A stretch of 35,324 nt of DNA from an uncultured Streptococcus sp. (GTDB taxonomy: Bacteria; Bacillota; Bacilli; Lactobacillales; Streptococcaceae). The DNA is taken from positions 1 through 35,324 of the forward strand of contig NZ_CAUFJQ010000004.1 in assembly GCF_959025735.1 (NCBI RefSeq), read 5' to 3'. Positions 1 through 8,241 of this stretch are shown here, piece by piece. Every line of letters begins with the position of its first letter. Position 1 is the first letter of the stretch. The position numbers were made by a program, and so were the translations under genes. The notes beneath the pieces were generated by a model that saw only the letters and a list, made by a program, of their open reading frames with translations, had not been told where the DNA came from and searched no databases.

Positions 1-701
1 GGGTGCCATCACGTATGAATATCGGTCAGGTTATGGAACTTCACCTTGGTATGGCCGCTCGTAACTTGGGTATCCACATCGCAACACCAGTCTTTGACGG
101 AGCAAGCTCAGAAGACCTCTGGGATACTGTAAAAGAAGCTGGTATGGATAGTGATGCCAAGACGATTCTTTACGATGGACGTACAGGTGAGCCATTTGAC
201 AACCGTGTCTCTGTCGGTGTCATGTACATGATCAAGCTTCACCACATGGTTGATGATAAACTCCATGCCCGTTCAGTTGGACCATACTCAATGGTTACCC
301 AACAACCACTCGGAGGGAAAGCTCAGTTTGGTGGACAACGTTTCGGGGAAATGGAAGTGTGGGCCCTTGAGGCTTATGGTGCATCAAATGTCCTTCAAGA
401 AATCTTGACCTACAAGTCAGATGATGTCAACGGACGTTTGAAAGCTTATGAAGCGATTACCAAAGGTAAACCAATTCCAAAACCAGGTGTACCAGAATCC
501 TTCCGCGTTCTTGTCAAAGAATTGCAATCTCTTGGTCTTGACATGCGTGTCTTGGACGAAGATGATCAAGAAGTGGAACTTCGTGACCTCGATGAAGGGG
601 AAGACGATGATGTGATTCATGTGGATGACCTTGAAAAAGCACGTGAAAAAGCAGCCAAGGAAGCAAAAGCAGCCTTTGATGCTGAAGAATCAGAAAAATA
701 A
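1..701 (+). CDS. rpoB: RNA polymerase beta subunit, C-terminal end (partial)
   Basis: This is the last 233 or so residues of the beta subunit of RNA polymerase; the gene enters from the left edge in frame 3, so position 3 is a codon start but not the gene start. The read-through begins with VPSRMNIGQVMELHLG and contains the conserved KLHHMVDDKLHARSVGPYS and QPLGGKAQFGGQRFGEMEVWALEAYGA blocks (quoted as separate pieces) that contact beta-prime and the active centre. The C-terminus is a highly acidic tail (EGEDDDVIHVDD) followed by a Lys/Ala/Glu-rich helix, as usual in streptococci. It is followed by rpoC after 159 bases, consistent with the normal rpoBC transcript. Confidence 0.98.
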   Translation, partial: VPSRMNIGQVMELHLGMAARNLGIHIATPVFDGASSEDLWDTVKEAGMDSDAKTILYDGRTGEPFDNRVSVGVMYMIKLHHMVDDKLHARSVGPYSMVTQQPLGGKAQFGGQRFGEMEVWALEAYGASNVLQEILTYKSDDVNGRLKAYEAITKGKPIPKPGVPESFRVLVKELQSLGLDMRVLDEDDQEVELRDLDEGEDDDVIHVDDLEKAREKAAKEAKAAFDAEESEK

Positions 702-761
702 TCAGTAAAAATGATTGTCTTGTGAGAAACCAATGCTTCTGACAGGATGATTCGATAACAA

Positions 762-820
762 GATACAGATACAAGGAGGTGGCAAGAAAGTTTCCTTTCT
801 TCCCCCACCTAAGCTGTATC
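762..820 (+). other. Long imperfect hairpin in the rpoB-rpoC intergenic region
   Basis: Three nested inverted repeats stack on one axis: GATACAG (762-768) with CTGTATC (814-820), AGGTGG (777-782) with CCACCT (805-810), and AGAAAG (785-790) with CTTTCT (795-800), leaving a four-base loop. No U-run follows, so it does not look like a terminator. A processing or stabilising structure on the rpoBC mRNA is the simplest reading, but that role is inference. The same stem buries the strong SD-like AAGGAGGTGG at about 773-782, which has no start codon at a usable distance. Confidence 0.6.
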
Positions 821-860
821 CAAATGAAACAAGTATGAAAACAAGGAAAGGTAAGAAATA

Positions 861-3800
861 GTGGTTGATGTAAATCGTTTTAAAAGTATGCAAATCACCC
901 TAGCTTCTCCAAGCAAGGTCCGTTCATGGTCTTATGGAGAGGTCAAGAAACCTGAAACAATCAACTACCGTACATTGAAACCAGAACGTGAAGGTCTCTT
1001 TGATGAAGTCATCTTTGGACCTACAAAAGACTGGGAATGTGCGTGTGGGAAATACAAACGGATCCGTTACAAAGGGATCGTTTGTGACCGCTGTGGGGTT
1101 GAAGTAACACGTGCCAAGGTTCGTCGTGAACGTATGGGGCACATCGAGTTGAAAGCGCCTGTATCACACATCTGGTACTTCAAAGGAATCCCTTCTCGTA
1201 TGGGATTGACTTTGGATATGAGCCCTCGTGCCCTTGAAGAAGTGATCTACTTCGCAGCTTACGTGGTGATCGATCCAAAAGATACTCCACTTGAGCACAA
1301 ATCCATCATGACAGAACGTGAATACCGTGAACGCTTGCGTGAATACGGACCAGGTTCCTTTGTAGCTAAGATGGGTGCAGAAGCGATCCAAGACCTCTTG
1401 AAACAAGTGGATTTGGAAGCAGAAATTGCTCTCTTGAAAGAAGAATTGAAGACTGCAACTGGTCAAAAACGTGTGAAGGCTGTTCGTCGTTTGGATGTCT
1501 TGGATGCCTTCTACAAATCTGGTAACAAGCCAGAATGGATGGTTATCAACATCCTTCCGGTTATTCCACCAGATCTTCGTCCGATGGTCCAATTGGATGG
1601 TGGCCGTTTTGCTGCCTCTGACTTGAACGACCTTTACCGCCGTGTGATCAACCGGAACAACCGTTTGGCACGTTTGCTTGAGTTGAATGCCCCTGGTATC
1701 ATCGTGCAAAACGAAAAACGGATGCTCCAAGAAGCCGTTGATGCTTTGATCGATAACGGTCGTCGTGGTCGTCCGATCACAGGACCAGGTAGTCGTCCAC
1801 TCAAATCATTGAGCCACATGCTCAAAGGGAAACAAGGACGCTTCCGTCAAAACTTGCTCGGTAAACGGGTGGACTTCTCAGGACGTTCTGTTATCGCCGT
1901 TGGTCCAACTCTTAAGATGTACCAATGTGGTGTGCCACGTGAAATGGCGATCGAGCTCTTCAAACCATTCGTGATGCGTGAAATCGTTGCGCGTGATATT
2001 GTGCAAAACGTTAAAGCTGCAAAACGCTTGGTCGAACGCGGAGATGAACGCATCTGGGATATCCTAGAAGAAGTGATCAAAGAACACCCAGTTCTCTTGA
2101 ACCGCGCACCGACCCTTCACCGTTTGGGGATCCAAGCTTTTGAACCTGTCTTGATTGACGGGAAAGCTCTTCGCTTGCACCCACTTGTCTGTGAAGCCTA
2201 TAATGCCGACTTTGACGGGGACCAAATGGCCATCCACGTACCGCTTTCAGAAGAAGCTCAAGCAGAAGCTCGTATCTTGATGTTGGCTGCTGAGCACATC
2301 TTGAATCCAAAAGACGGTAAACCAGTTGTTACTCCATCTCAGGATATGGTATTGGGGAACTATTACCTCACTATGGAAGAAGCTGGTCGTGAAGGCGAAG
2401 GCATGGTCTTTAAAGACCGTGATGAAGCGGTGATGGCTCTTCGCAATGGCTATGTTCACTTGCATACACGTGTCGGAATTGCGACAGATAGCTTGAACAA
2501 ACCATGGACAGAAGCGCAACAACACAAGATTCTCTTGACAACTGTTGGTAAGATCCTCTTTAACGATATCATGCCTGCAGAGCTTCCATACCTTCAAGAG
2601 CCAAATAATGCCAACTTGACAGAAGGCGTTCCAGCTAAGTACTTCTTGGAGCCTGGTCAAGATGTCAAAGCAGCGATTGAGAAATTGGAATTAAACGTTC
2701 CATTCAAGAAGAAAAATCTTGGAAATATCATCGCAGAAATCTTCAAACGCTTCCGTACAACTGAAACGTCTGCTTTCTTGGACCGCTTGAAAGACTTGGG
2801 TTACCATCATTCAACCCTTGCTGGTTTGACAGTGGGGATTGCCGATATTCCGGTCGTTGAAGATAAGGCAGAAATCATTGAAGAATCTCACAAACGTGTG
2901 GAACAAATCACTAAACAATTCCGTCGTGGTTTGATCACAGATGACGAACGCTACAATGCCGTTACAGCTGAATGGCGTGCAGCCCGTGAGAAATTGGAAA
3001 AACGCTTGGTGGATAACCAAGATCCGAAGAACCCAATCGTTATGATGATGGACTCTGGAGCCCGTGGTAACATCTCAAACTTCTCGCAACTTGCCGGTAT
3101 GCGTGGTTTGATGGCCGCTCCAAACGGACGGATCATGGAATTGCCAATCCTGTCAAACTTCCGCGAAGGTTTGTCAGTACTCGAAATGTTCTTCTCAACT
3201 CACGGTGCCCGTAAAGGGATGACCGATACGGCCTTGAAGACAGCCGACTCAGGTTACTTGACTCGTCGTTTGGTTGACGTGGCCCAAGACGTCATTATCC
3301 GTGAAGATGACTGTGGAACAGACCGTGGACTTGTGATCCGTGCTATTACTGATGGTAAGGAAATGATCGAGCCACTCGAAGAACGTTTGACTGGTCGTTA
3401 TACCAAGAAATCTGTTAAACACCCTGAAACAGGTGAAGTCATCGTTGGTCCAGATACCTTGATTTCAGAAGACCTAGCACGTGAAATTGTCAAAGCTGGT
3501 GTGGAAGAAGTCACTATCCGCTCTGTCTTTACATGTAACACCCGCCATGGTGTCTGCCGTCACTGTTATGGTATCAACTTGGCGACTGGTGATGCGGTTG
3601 AAGTAGGTGAAGCAGTCGGAACTATCGCTGCCCAATCTATCGGGGAACCTGGTACACAGTTGACCATGCGTACCTTCCACACGGGTGGGGTTGCCTCAAA
3701 TACCGATATCACTCAGGGTCTTCCTCGTGTCCAAGAAATCTTTGAAGCCCGCAATCCAAAAGGGGAAGCGGTCATCACTGAGGTCAAAGGGGAAGTCACA

Positions 3801-4514
3801 GCGATCGAAGAAGATGCTTCTACACGCACCAAGAAAGTCTTTGTTAGCGGAGCAACTGGTGAGGGCGAATATGTTGTCCCTTACACTGCCCGCATGAAAG
3901 TCGAAGTGGGAGATCAAGTCTCTCGTGGTGCGGCTCTGACAGAAGGGTCTATCCAACCAAAACGTCTCCTTGCCGTTCGTGATGTCTTGTCTGTTGAAAC
4001 TTACCTTCTTGCGGAAGTACAAAAAGTATACCGTAGCCAAGGGGTAGAAATCGGCGATAAACACATCGAGGTAATGGTGCGTCAAATGATCCGTAAAGTA
4101 CGTGTCATGGATCCAGGAGATACAGACCTTCTTATGGGGACTCTGATGGACATTACAGACTTTACAGATGCCAACAAGGACGTCCTTATTTCTGGTGGAG
4201 TTCCTGCGACTGCTCGTCCAGTCCTTATGGGAATTACCAAAGCCTCACTTGAAACCAACAGTTTCTTGTCTGCGGCTTCCTTCCAGGAAACAACTCGTGT
4301 TCTTACAGACGCAGCGATCCGCGGTAAGAAAGACCATCTCCTTGGACTGAAGGAAAATGTTATCATTGGTAAGATTATTCCTGCAGGTACAGGTATGGCT
4401 CGTTACCGTAACTTGGAGCCACAAGCGATTAATGAAGTTGAAATTATCGAAGAAGTGCCATTAACAGATGGAACAGTCGATGAAGTTCAAACAGTTGAAG
4501 TCGTAGAAGAATAA
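861..4514 (+). CDS. rpoC: RNA polymerase beta-prime subunit
   Basis: Full-length beta-prime subunit of RNA polymerase, 1217 residues, which with beta forms the catalytic cleft. The catalytic Mg-binding NADFDGDQ motif is present with Asp450, Asp452 and Asp454. The N-terminal zinc ribbon CACGKYKR...CDRCGVEV is at about residues 60-78, and a second zinc site is formed by DDCGTDRG and TCNTRHGVCRHC in the C-terminal third. The bridge helix and trigger-loop region (EPGTQLTMRTFHTGG) is intact. The start is GTG at 861 with an AAGGAAAGG SD about 10 bases upstream; MVDVNRFKSMQI is the normal N-terminus. The C-terminus has an acidic EVVEE tail. Transcription is expected from the rpoB side, ending at the hairpin just downstream. 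Confidence 0.99.
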   Translation: MVDVNRFKSMQITLASPSKVRSWSYGEVKKPETINYRTLKPEREGLFDEVIFGPTKDWECACGKYKRIRYKGIVCDRCGVEVTRAKVRRERMGHIELKAPVSHIWYFKGIPSRMGLTLDMSPRALEEVIYFAAYVVIDPKDTPLEHKSIMTEREYRERLREYGPGSFVAKMGAEAIQDLLKQVDLEAEIALLKEELKTATGQKRVKAVRRLDVLDAFYKSGNKPEWMVINILPVIPPDLRPMVQLDGGRFAASDLNDLYRRVINRNNRLARLLELNAPGIIVQNEKRMLQEAVDALIDNGRRGRPITGPGSRPLKSLSHMLKGKQGRFRQNLLGKRVDFSGRSVIAVGPTLKMYQCGVPREMAIELFKPFVMREIVARDIVQNVKAAKRLVERGDERIWDILEEVIKEHPVLLNRAPTLHRLGIQAFEPVLIDGKALRLHPLVCEAYNADFDGDQMAIHVPLSEEAQAEARILMLAAEHILNPKDGKPVVTPSQDMVLGNYYLTMEEAGREGEGMVFKDRDEAVMALRNGYVHLHTRVGIATDSLNKPWTEAQQHKILLTTVGKILFNDIMPAELPYLQEPNNANLTEGVPAKYFLEPGQDVKAAIEKLELNVPFKKKNLGNIIAEIFKRFRTTETSAFLDRLKDLGYHHSTLAGLTVGIADIPVVEDKAEIIEESHKRVEQITKQFRRGLITDDERYNAVTAEWRAAREKLEKRLVDNQDPKNPIVMMMDSGARGNISNFSQLAGMRGLMAAPNGRIMELPILSNFREGLSVLEMFFSTHGARKGMTDTALKTADSGYLTRRLVDVAQDVIIREDDCGTDRGLVIRAITDGKEMIEPLEERLTGRYTKKSVKHPETGEVIVGPDTLISEDLAREIVKAGVEEVTIRSVFTCNTRHGVCRHCYGINLATGDAVEVGEAVGTIAAQSIGEPGTQLTMRTFHTGGVASNTDITQGLPRVQEIFEARNPKGEAVITEVKGEVTAIEEDASTRTKKVFVSGATGEGEYVVPYTARMKVEVGDQVSRGAALTEGSIQPKRLLAVRDVLSVETYLLAEVQKVYRSQGVEIGDKHIEVMVRQMIRKVRVMDPGDTDLLMGTLMDITDFTDANKDVLISGGVPATARPVLMGITKASLETNSFLSAASFQETTRVLTDAAIRGKKDHLLGLKENVIIGKIIPAGTGMARYRNLEPQAINEVEIIEEVPLTDGTVDEVQTVEVVEE

Positions 4515-4522
4515 GAAAATTA

Positions 4523-4551
4523 GTCGGAACTACAAGTTCCGGCTTTTTTTT
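4523..4551 (+). terminator. Rho-independent terminator after rpoC
   Basis: GTCGGAAC (4523-4530) pairs with GTTCCGGC (4536-4543) over eight bases, one of them G-U, with a five-base loop. An eight-base T run follows. It closes the rpoBC transcript eight bases after the stop codon and insulates the exopolysaccharide operon downstream. Confidence 0.92.
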
Positions 4552-4745
4552 GAAAAAATTATAAAAATTTATTATTTGAAAAATAATTGTATAATTATTG
4601 AATTATTTTTTTACCAAAAATATTAGCCCGGTAAAAGTCGTGCTGTAAATAGTTACAATTAGTGATTATATGGATATGTATTCTAAACACCAAAATAATA
4701 AAATGACTAACTATTAGTAATTTCTTTATAAAACCCAAAATCGGT

Positions 4746-4774
4746 TTGACATTTAAAGTCATTGACGGTAGAAT
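4746..4774 (+). promoter_or_regulatory. Strong sigma-70-type promoter of the exopolysaccharide operon, with palindrome at -35
   Basis: TTGACA (4746-4751), a 17-base spacer and TAGAAT (4769-4774) form a near-consensus promoter 63 bases before the first gene. The -35 lies inside an imperfect palindrome, TGACATTTAAAGTCA (4747-4761), which could be an operator. The rest of the 322-base gap between rpoC and wecB (4515-4836) is AT-rich and holds the rpoC terminator plus a TTTTACC-N14-GGTAAAA inverted repeat (4609-4636). I see no gene in it. Confidence 0.75.
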
Positions 4775-4836
4775 GAAAAAAGATGTACACAAATTAAAAA
4801 AATGTTGAATTACATGCATGTCAACGGGAGAAGTTT

Positions 4837-5991
4837 ATGGGAAAATTGAAAATTATGGTTGTGTTTGGAACCCGACCGGAGGCCATCAAAATGGCCCCTT
4901 TGGTGTTGGAGTTGCAAAAACAAAAGGAGGTTATTGAGACCATCACAGTGGTCACTGCCCAGCACCGTCAAATGCTGGACCAGGTCTTAGAAACCTTTAA
5001 CATCGTACCGGATTACGATTTGGATATTATGGGAAAAAGCCAGACCTTATTGGACATTACCTCTAAAATTCTGAATCAATTAGATCCAGTTATCAAAAAA
5101 GAAAAGCCGGATATGGTGCTCGTCCATGGAGATACGACCACTACCTTTGCGGCGAGTCTGGTTGCCTTTTACAATCAAGTCCGCATTGGTCACGTCGAAG
5201 CTGGTTTGAGAACCTTTGATAAATATTCACCGTATCCAGAAGAGATGAACCGTCAAATGACGGATGATTTAGCGGATCTGTATTTTGCGCCGACAGGCGA
5301 AAGTAAGGCCAATCTCTTAAAAGAAAATCATCCGGAATCCTCTATTGTAGTGACGGGAAATACTGCCATTGATGCGCTGAAACTCACGGTTCAAGAGGAC
5401 TATCACCACGAAGTGTTAGATCAATTGGATCCAGATAAAAAAGTCATCCTGGTCACCATGCATCGAAGAGAAAATCAAGGCCAACCCATGCGAGCGGTCT
5501 TTGGGGCTCTGAGAGAAATGGTGGATCAAGAACCGACTATTGAAGTGGTTTACCCAGTGCATCTTAGTCCAGCGGTCCAAGAGGCGGCAAATGATCTATT
5601 AGGAGAACATGATCGGATCCACCTCATTGAGCCTCTAGATGTGCTGGATTTCCACAACTTAGCTTCGAGAAGTTACTTTATCATGTCGGATTCAGGTGGG
5701 GTGCAAGAGGAGGCGCCATCATTAGGAAAACCGGTATTGGTATTGCGCGATACAACGGAACGCCCAGAAGGGGTTAAAGCGGGGACTTTGAAATTAGTTG
5801 GAACAGATCCTGCCGTCGTCAAAACGACGATGACAGAGCTCTTAAGCAACGAAAGCCTGTATCTTGAAATGTCAAATGCCAGAAATCCTTATGGGGATGG
5901 AAAAGCTTCTGAGCGAATCGTACAAGCCATTAAACATTACTTTGGCCAGGGAGAGGCTGCTGAAGAATTTCATGAGGGAGAGAAAGAATAA
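4837..5991 (+). CDS. wecB: UDP-N-acetylglucosamine 2-epimerase (non-hydrolysing)
   Basis: A cytoplasmic enzyme of 384 residues that interconverts UDP-GlcNAc and UDP-ManNAc. Family hallmarks are all present: FGTRPEAIKMAPL at residues 10-22, HGDTTTTFA with Asp99, HVEAGLRT with Glu121, PEEMNRQMTD with Glu135/Glu136, TMHRRENQG, and SDSGGVQEEAPSLGKPVL near the C-terminus. Length is typical. SD-like GGGAGAAG lies six to seven bases before the ATG. The stop codon abuts the next start (TAAATG), so translation is tightly coupled to the GGDEF-like membrane protein. In this setting its job is probably to supply UDP-ManNAc to the GT2 synthase two genes on, rather than to make teichoic acid linkage sugar; the reaction is well supported, the destination is inferred. 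Confidence 0.93.
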   Translation: MGKLKIMVVFGTRPEAIKMAPLVLELQKQKEVIETITVVTAQHRQMLDQVLETFNIVPDYDLDIMGKSQTLLDITSKILNQLDPVIKKEKPDMVLVHGDTTTTFAASLVAFYNQVRIGHVEAGLRTFDKYSPYPEEMNRQMTDDLADLYFAPTGESKANLLKENHPESSIVVTGNTAIDALKLTVQEDYHHEVLDQLDPDKKVILVTMHRRENQGQPMRAVFGALREMVDQEPTIEVVYPVHLSPAVQEAANDLLGEHDRIHLIEPLDVLDFHNLASRSYFIMSDSGGVQEEAPSLGKPVLVLRDTTERPEGVKAGTLKLVGTDPAVVKTTMTELLSNESLYLEMSNARNPYGDGKASERIVQAIKHYFGQGEAAEEFHEGEKE

Positions 5992-6780
5992 ATGAAAAAA
6001 ACGGAAAAGTTAAGTAGATGGTTGCTGATTTTGATTGTTTTCGAAGTACTTCTTTTACTTTACTGCTTGTTTTTTGCAAGAGAGATTCTGATTGAGGAAG
6101 GATTGTTCTTTGTTTTAGGATTATTTTCTGCTATTGTCTTATCGGATTTATTGTTGACATGGACCATCCTGTTGTCATTTGCCCTTGGGATTGTCTTTTT
6201 GGTGGTGGGTGTCGTCTATATCCCATTTCATCAAGCCTTGCTCTTGCTCTTTAGTTTTCCGGTCTTGATTGGAATCTTGACCCGAATTCGCTATCACCTC
6301 TTTAAAGAGATTGCAAAAGTGAAGGATCAAGAGCCAGAAGCTTACGCAGATTACCGCAACCGCATCGCTTCTTATGGCGGACAAACCAATGATACGATTC
6401 AGGCCTTACTCATTCACTGGTCGCACGAGGAATTGTTCTTCCAATTGCAACCGAGAGAGTACAATCGGACCTTGAACCAAATCAACTATTTGTTAACGCA
6501 TCATCTGAAGCCAAATGAAAGCTTGTATTATGTATCAGACGGTAATTTCTTGATTTTATCTTCTGATAGCGAGCGGGATCTGAAGAGCGATTATATGACG
6601 GTCTTAAAACCACAGTTGGAAGGACTGGTGTTCCAAGGAGAAGATGGGGTTCAGGGCATCCAATTTCAGTCAGGATTTCTTGTAGTGGATCAATCCAATC
6701 GAACCAAATACCATCGCTATAAAGAAATGATTCGTTACTTAAAACGTCAACTTGAAACAGATATTATTGTGGAATATTAG
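5992..6780 (+). CDS. Four-TM membrane protein with a degenerate GGDEF-like cytoplasmic domain
   Basis: The 262-residue product has about four membrane segments (roughly residues 10-29, 35-55, 57-77 and 81-99) and a soluble domain from about 100 to 262. The soluble part has the alternation of a GGDEF fold: a helix (TLNQINYLLTHHL), a strand and turn (SLYYVSDGNFLIL), a long helix, then strands (GIQFQSGFLVVDQ) and a final helix. At the place of the GGDEF signature it reads SDGNF, so it cannot be an active diguanylate cyclase. The arrangement recalls the PelD type of regulator, TM segments plus an inactive GGDEF domain, found with secreted polysaccharide synthases. I infer a regulatory or scaffold role in the exopolysaccharide complex. 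Family assignment is by eye and is only moderately sure. Confidence 0.6.
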   Translation: MKKTEKLSRWLLILIVFEVLLLLYCLFFAREILIEEGLFFVLGLFSAIVLSDLLLTWTILLSFALGIVFLVVGVVYIPFHQALLLLFSFPVLIGILTRIRYHLFKEIAKVKDQEPEAYADYRNRIASYGGQTNDTIQALLIHWSHEELFFQLQPREYNRTLNQINYLLTHHLKPNESLYYVSDGNFLILSSDSERDLKSDYMTVLKPQLEGLVFQGEDGVQGIQFQSGFLVVDQSNRTKYHRYKEMIRYLKRQLETDIIVEY

Positions 6781-6789
6781 GAGGAAAAC

Positions 6790-6930
6790 ATGTCTCTTAC
6801 AAATATATTTTTTAATATAGCTGTAGGCATTAGTGTATTTTTTGCCTTGTGCTTTATTGTATTATTTGTAGCTTATACGGTGATTTACCGCCGTGTCAAT
6901 AAAAACTTTAAGGCGGTGGACCATGATTAG
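6790..6930 (+). CDS. 46-residue single-TM protein of the exopolysaccharide operon
   Basis: A short reading frame with start ATG 6790 and stop TAG 6928-6930. It has a clean SD (AGGAGGAAAAC, overlapping the stop of the previous gene). The product begins MSLTNIFFNIAVGISVFF and is a single hydrophobic helix (about residues 5-33) followed by a basic, soluble tail (YRRVNKNFKAVDHD). Its last eight bases overlap the ATG of the GT2 synthase, so the two should be translationally coupled. Small membrane partners of this kind accompany several synthase-dependent polysaccharide machines. I do not recognise the family; a synthase-assembly subunit is an inference. Spacing, SD and overlap make it very likely to be real. 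Confidence 0.78.
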   Translation: MSLTNIFFNIAVGISVFFALCFIVLFVAYTVIYRRVNKNFKAVDHD

Positions 6931-8233
6931 TCAAATTGTGATGATTATTGCCTTGATTTCGATTTGGTTATCCTTAGCCTGGGGGCTAGTAATCCTCTTT
7001 TCAGCCGTTCATTTTTGGTTTAAACACAGTGATTTTCGTGTCAATACGGATCCGCTTCCTTATTATCCAAAAGTGACCATTGTCGTACCCGCCCATAATG
7101 AGGATGTGGTCATTGCACAAACAGCCAAAGCGATCCTTGATATGAACTACCCACATGATCGTGTAGAATTACTGCTCTTTGCGGATAATTGTTCCGATCG
7201 CACCTATGAAGAGTGTTTGGCGGTTAAAGCATTGCCAGAGTATGCCGGACGTGATTTGACCATTATCAATCGAAGCGGGACAGGTGGGAAAGCCGGTGTG
7301 CTAAATGACGCTTTGGCGATGGCGACTGGAGACTATATCTGCGTCTATGATGCAGATGCCATGCCTGAAAAGAATGCTCTTTATTTCCTTGTGAAAGAAG
7401 TGCTCAAAGATCCAGAACGTCATGTGGCTTCTTTCGGCCGCAATAAAACGCGGAATGCCAATCAAAACTTCTTGACCCGCTGTATCAACCAAGAGATTGT
7501 TGTCACCCAACGGGTCCACCATGTGGGCATGTGGCATCTCTTTAAGATTGGACGAATTCCAGGAACTAACTTCATTATTCAAACCGAATTTGTCAAGAGT
7601 ATCGGAGGATGGAAAAACGGTGCCTTGACTGAGGATACGGATATTTCCTTCAAGATTATGCAAAGTGGGAAGTTGATTGCGCTAGCCTATAATTCAGAAG
7701 CCTTCCAACAAGAGCCAGAGACTCTGAAGAGTTATTATATGCAACGGAAACGTTGGGCCAAAGGGAATTATGAAGTGGTTCTTTCCAACTTCAAGCATTT
7801 ATTTGGTAAGGGAAATTGGCGCGTGAAGTTAGAAGTGACCAACTATTCCTGTGTCTTCTTCTGGTTTAATGCGGCCATCGTCTTATCGGACTTGATCTTT
7901 TTTGCCAATATTCTGGCCATGTGTATCCATACAGTGGTGCCAGGTGTGCAAATTCCATTTGCCTTTGATTCAGAAAATATCTACATTGCGCAATTGATGC
8001 TCTTCAATTGGATCTTGATGATTGGGCTTTACCTGCTTCAGATTAATGTAGCTCTTGCTTCACAATTTGGTCAAGCCACTACCAAGCAAATTTGGTTGGC
8101 CTTGGCCGCCTATTTCACCTATTCTCAACTGTTTATCATTGTGTCGATTGATGCCATCTCTTCGATTGTGATGGATAAACTATTGCACCGGAAAGAAACC
8201 AAATGGGTTAAAACAAAACGATTCGCAGGATAG
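6923..8233 (+). CDS. Processive family 2 glycosyltransferase (polysaccharide synthase)
   Basis: A membrane synthase of 436 residues in the cellulose/chitin/PgaC/PssC class. An N-terminal membrane segment is followed by VVPAHNE (55-60), ADNCSDRT with Asp88 and Asp92, YDADA with Asp143 and Asp145, LTEDTD (235-240) and the processivity motif QRKRW (274-278). Several C-terminal TM helices follow, needed for translocation. There is no PilZ domain after them, so no direct c-di-GMP input is visible. I place the start at ATG 6923, preceded by AAGGCGGTGG (6910-6919). The frame is also open from a GTG at 6893, but that lies deep inside the small upstream gene and lacks an SD. With a UDP-GlcNAc 2-epimerase in the operon, the likely product is a ManNAc-containing or GlcNAc-containing beta-glycan; the sugar is not proven by sequence. 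Confidence 0.9.
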   Translation: MISQIVMIIALISIWLSLAWGLVILFSAVHFWFKHSDFRVNTDPLPYYPKVTIVVPAHNEDVVIAQTAKAILDMNYPHDRVELLLFADNCSDRTYEECLAVKALPEYAGRDLTIINRSGTGGKAGVLNDALAMATGDYICVYDADAMPEKNALYFLVKEVLKDPERHVASFGRNKTRNANQNFLTRCINQEIVVTQRVHHVGMWHLFKIGRIPGTNFIIQTEFVKSIGGWKNGALTEDTDISFKIMQSGKLIALAYNSEAFQQEPETLKSYYMQRKRWAKGNYEVVLSNFKHLFGKGNWRVKLEVTNYSCVFFWFNAAIVLSDLIFFANILAMCIHTVVPGVQIPFAFDSENIYIAQLMLFNWILMIGLYLLQINVALASQFGQATTKQIWLALAAYFTYSQLFIIVSIDAISSIVMDKLLHRKETKWVKTKRFAG

Positions 8234-8241
8234 GAGAAATT

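Noticed and set aside
1164..4366. Several minus-strand open frames of 60-188 codons inside rpoC
   Set aside because: They mirror the strongly biased codon use of rpoC on the other strand, have no SD and encode no recognisable protein.
4576..4595. TTGAAA and TATAAT as a second promoter after rpoC
   Set aside because: The spacer is only eight bases, too short for a functional sigma-70-type promoter.
4595..4819. 74-codon minus-strand frame in the rpoC-wecB gap
   Set aside because: AT-rich, no SD, and it overlaps the wecB promoter; hydrophobic composition is what random AT-rich DNA gives.
5992..8233. Active c-di-GMP control of the exopolysaccharide operon
   Set aside because: The GGDEF signature is lost (SDGNF), the synthase has no PilZ domain, and no cyclase or phosphodiesterase is in the window.
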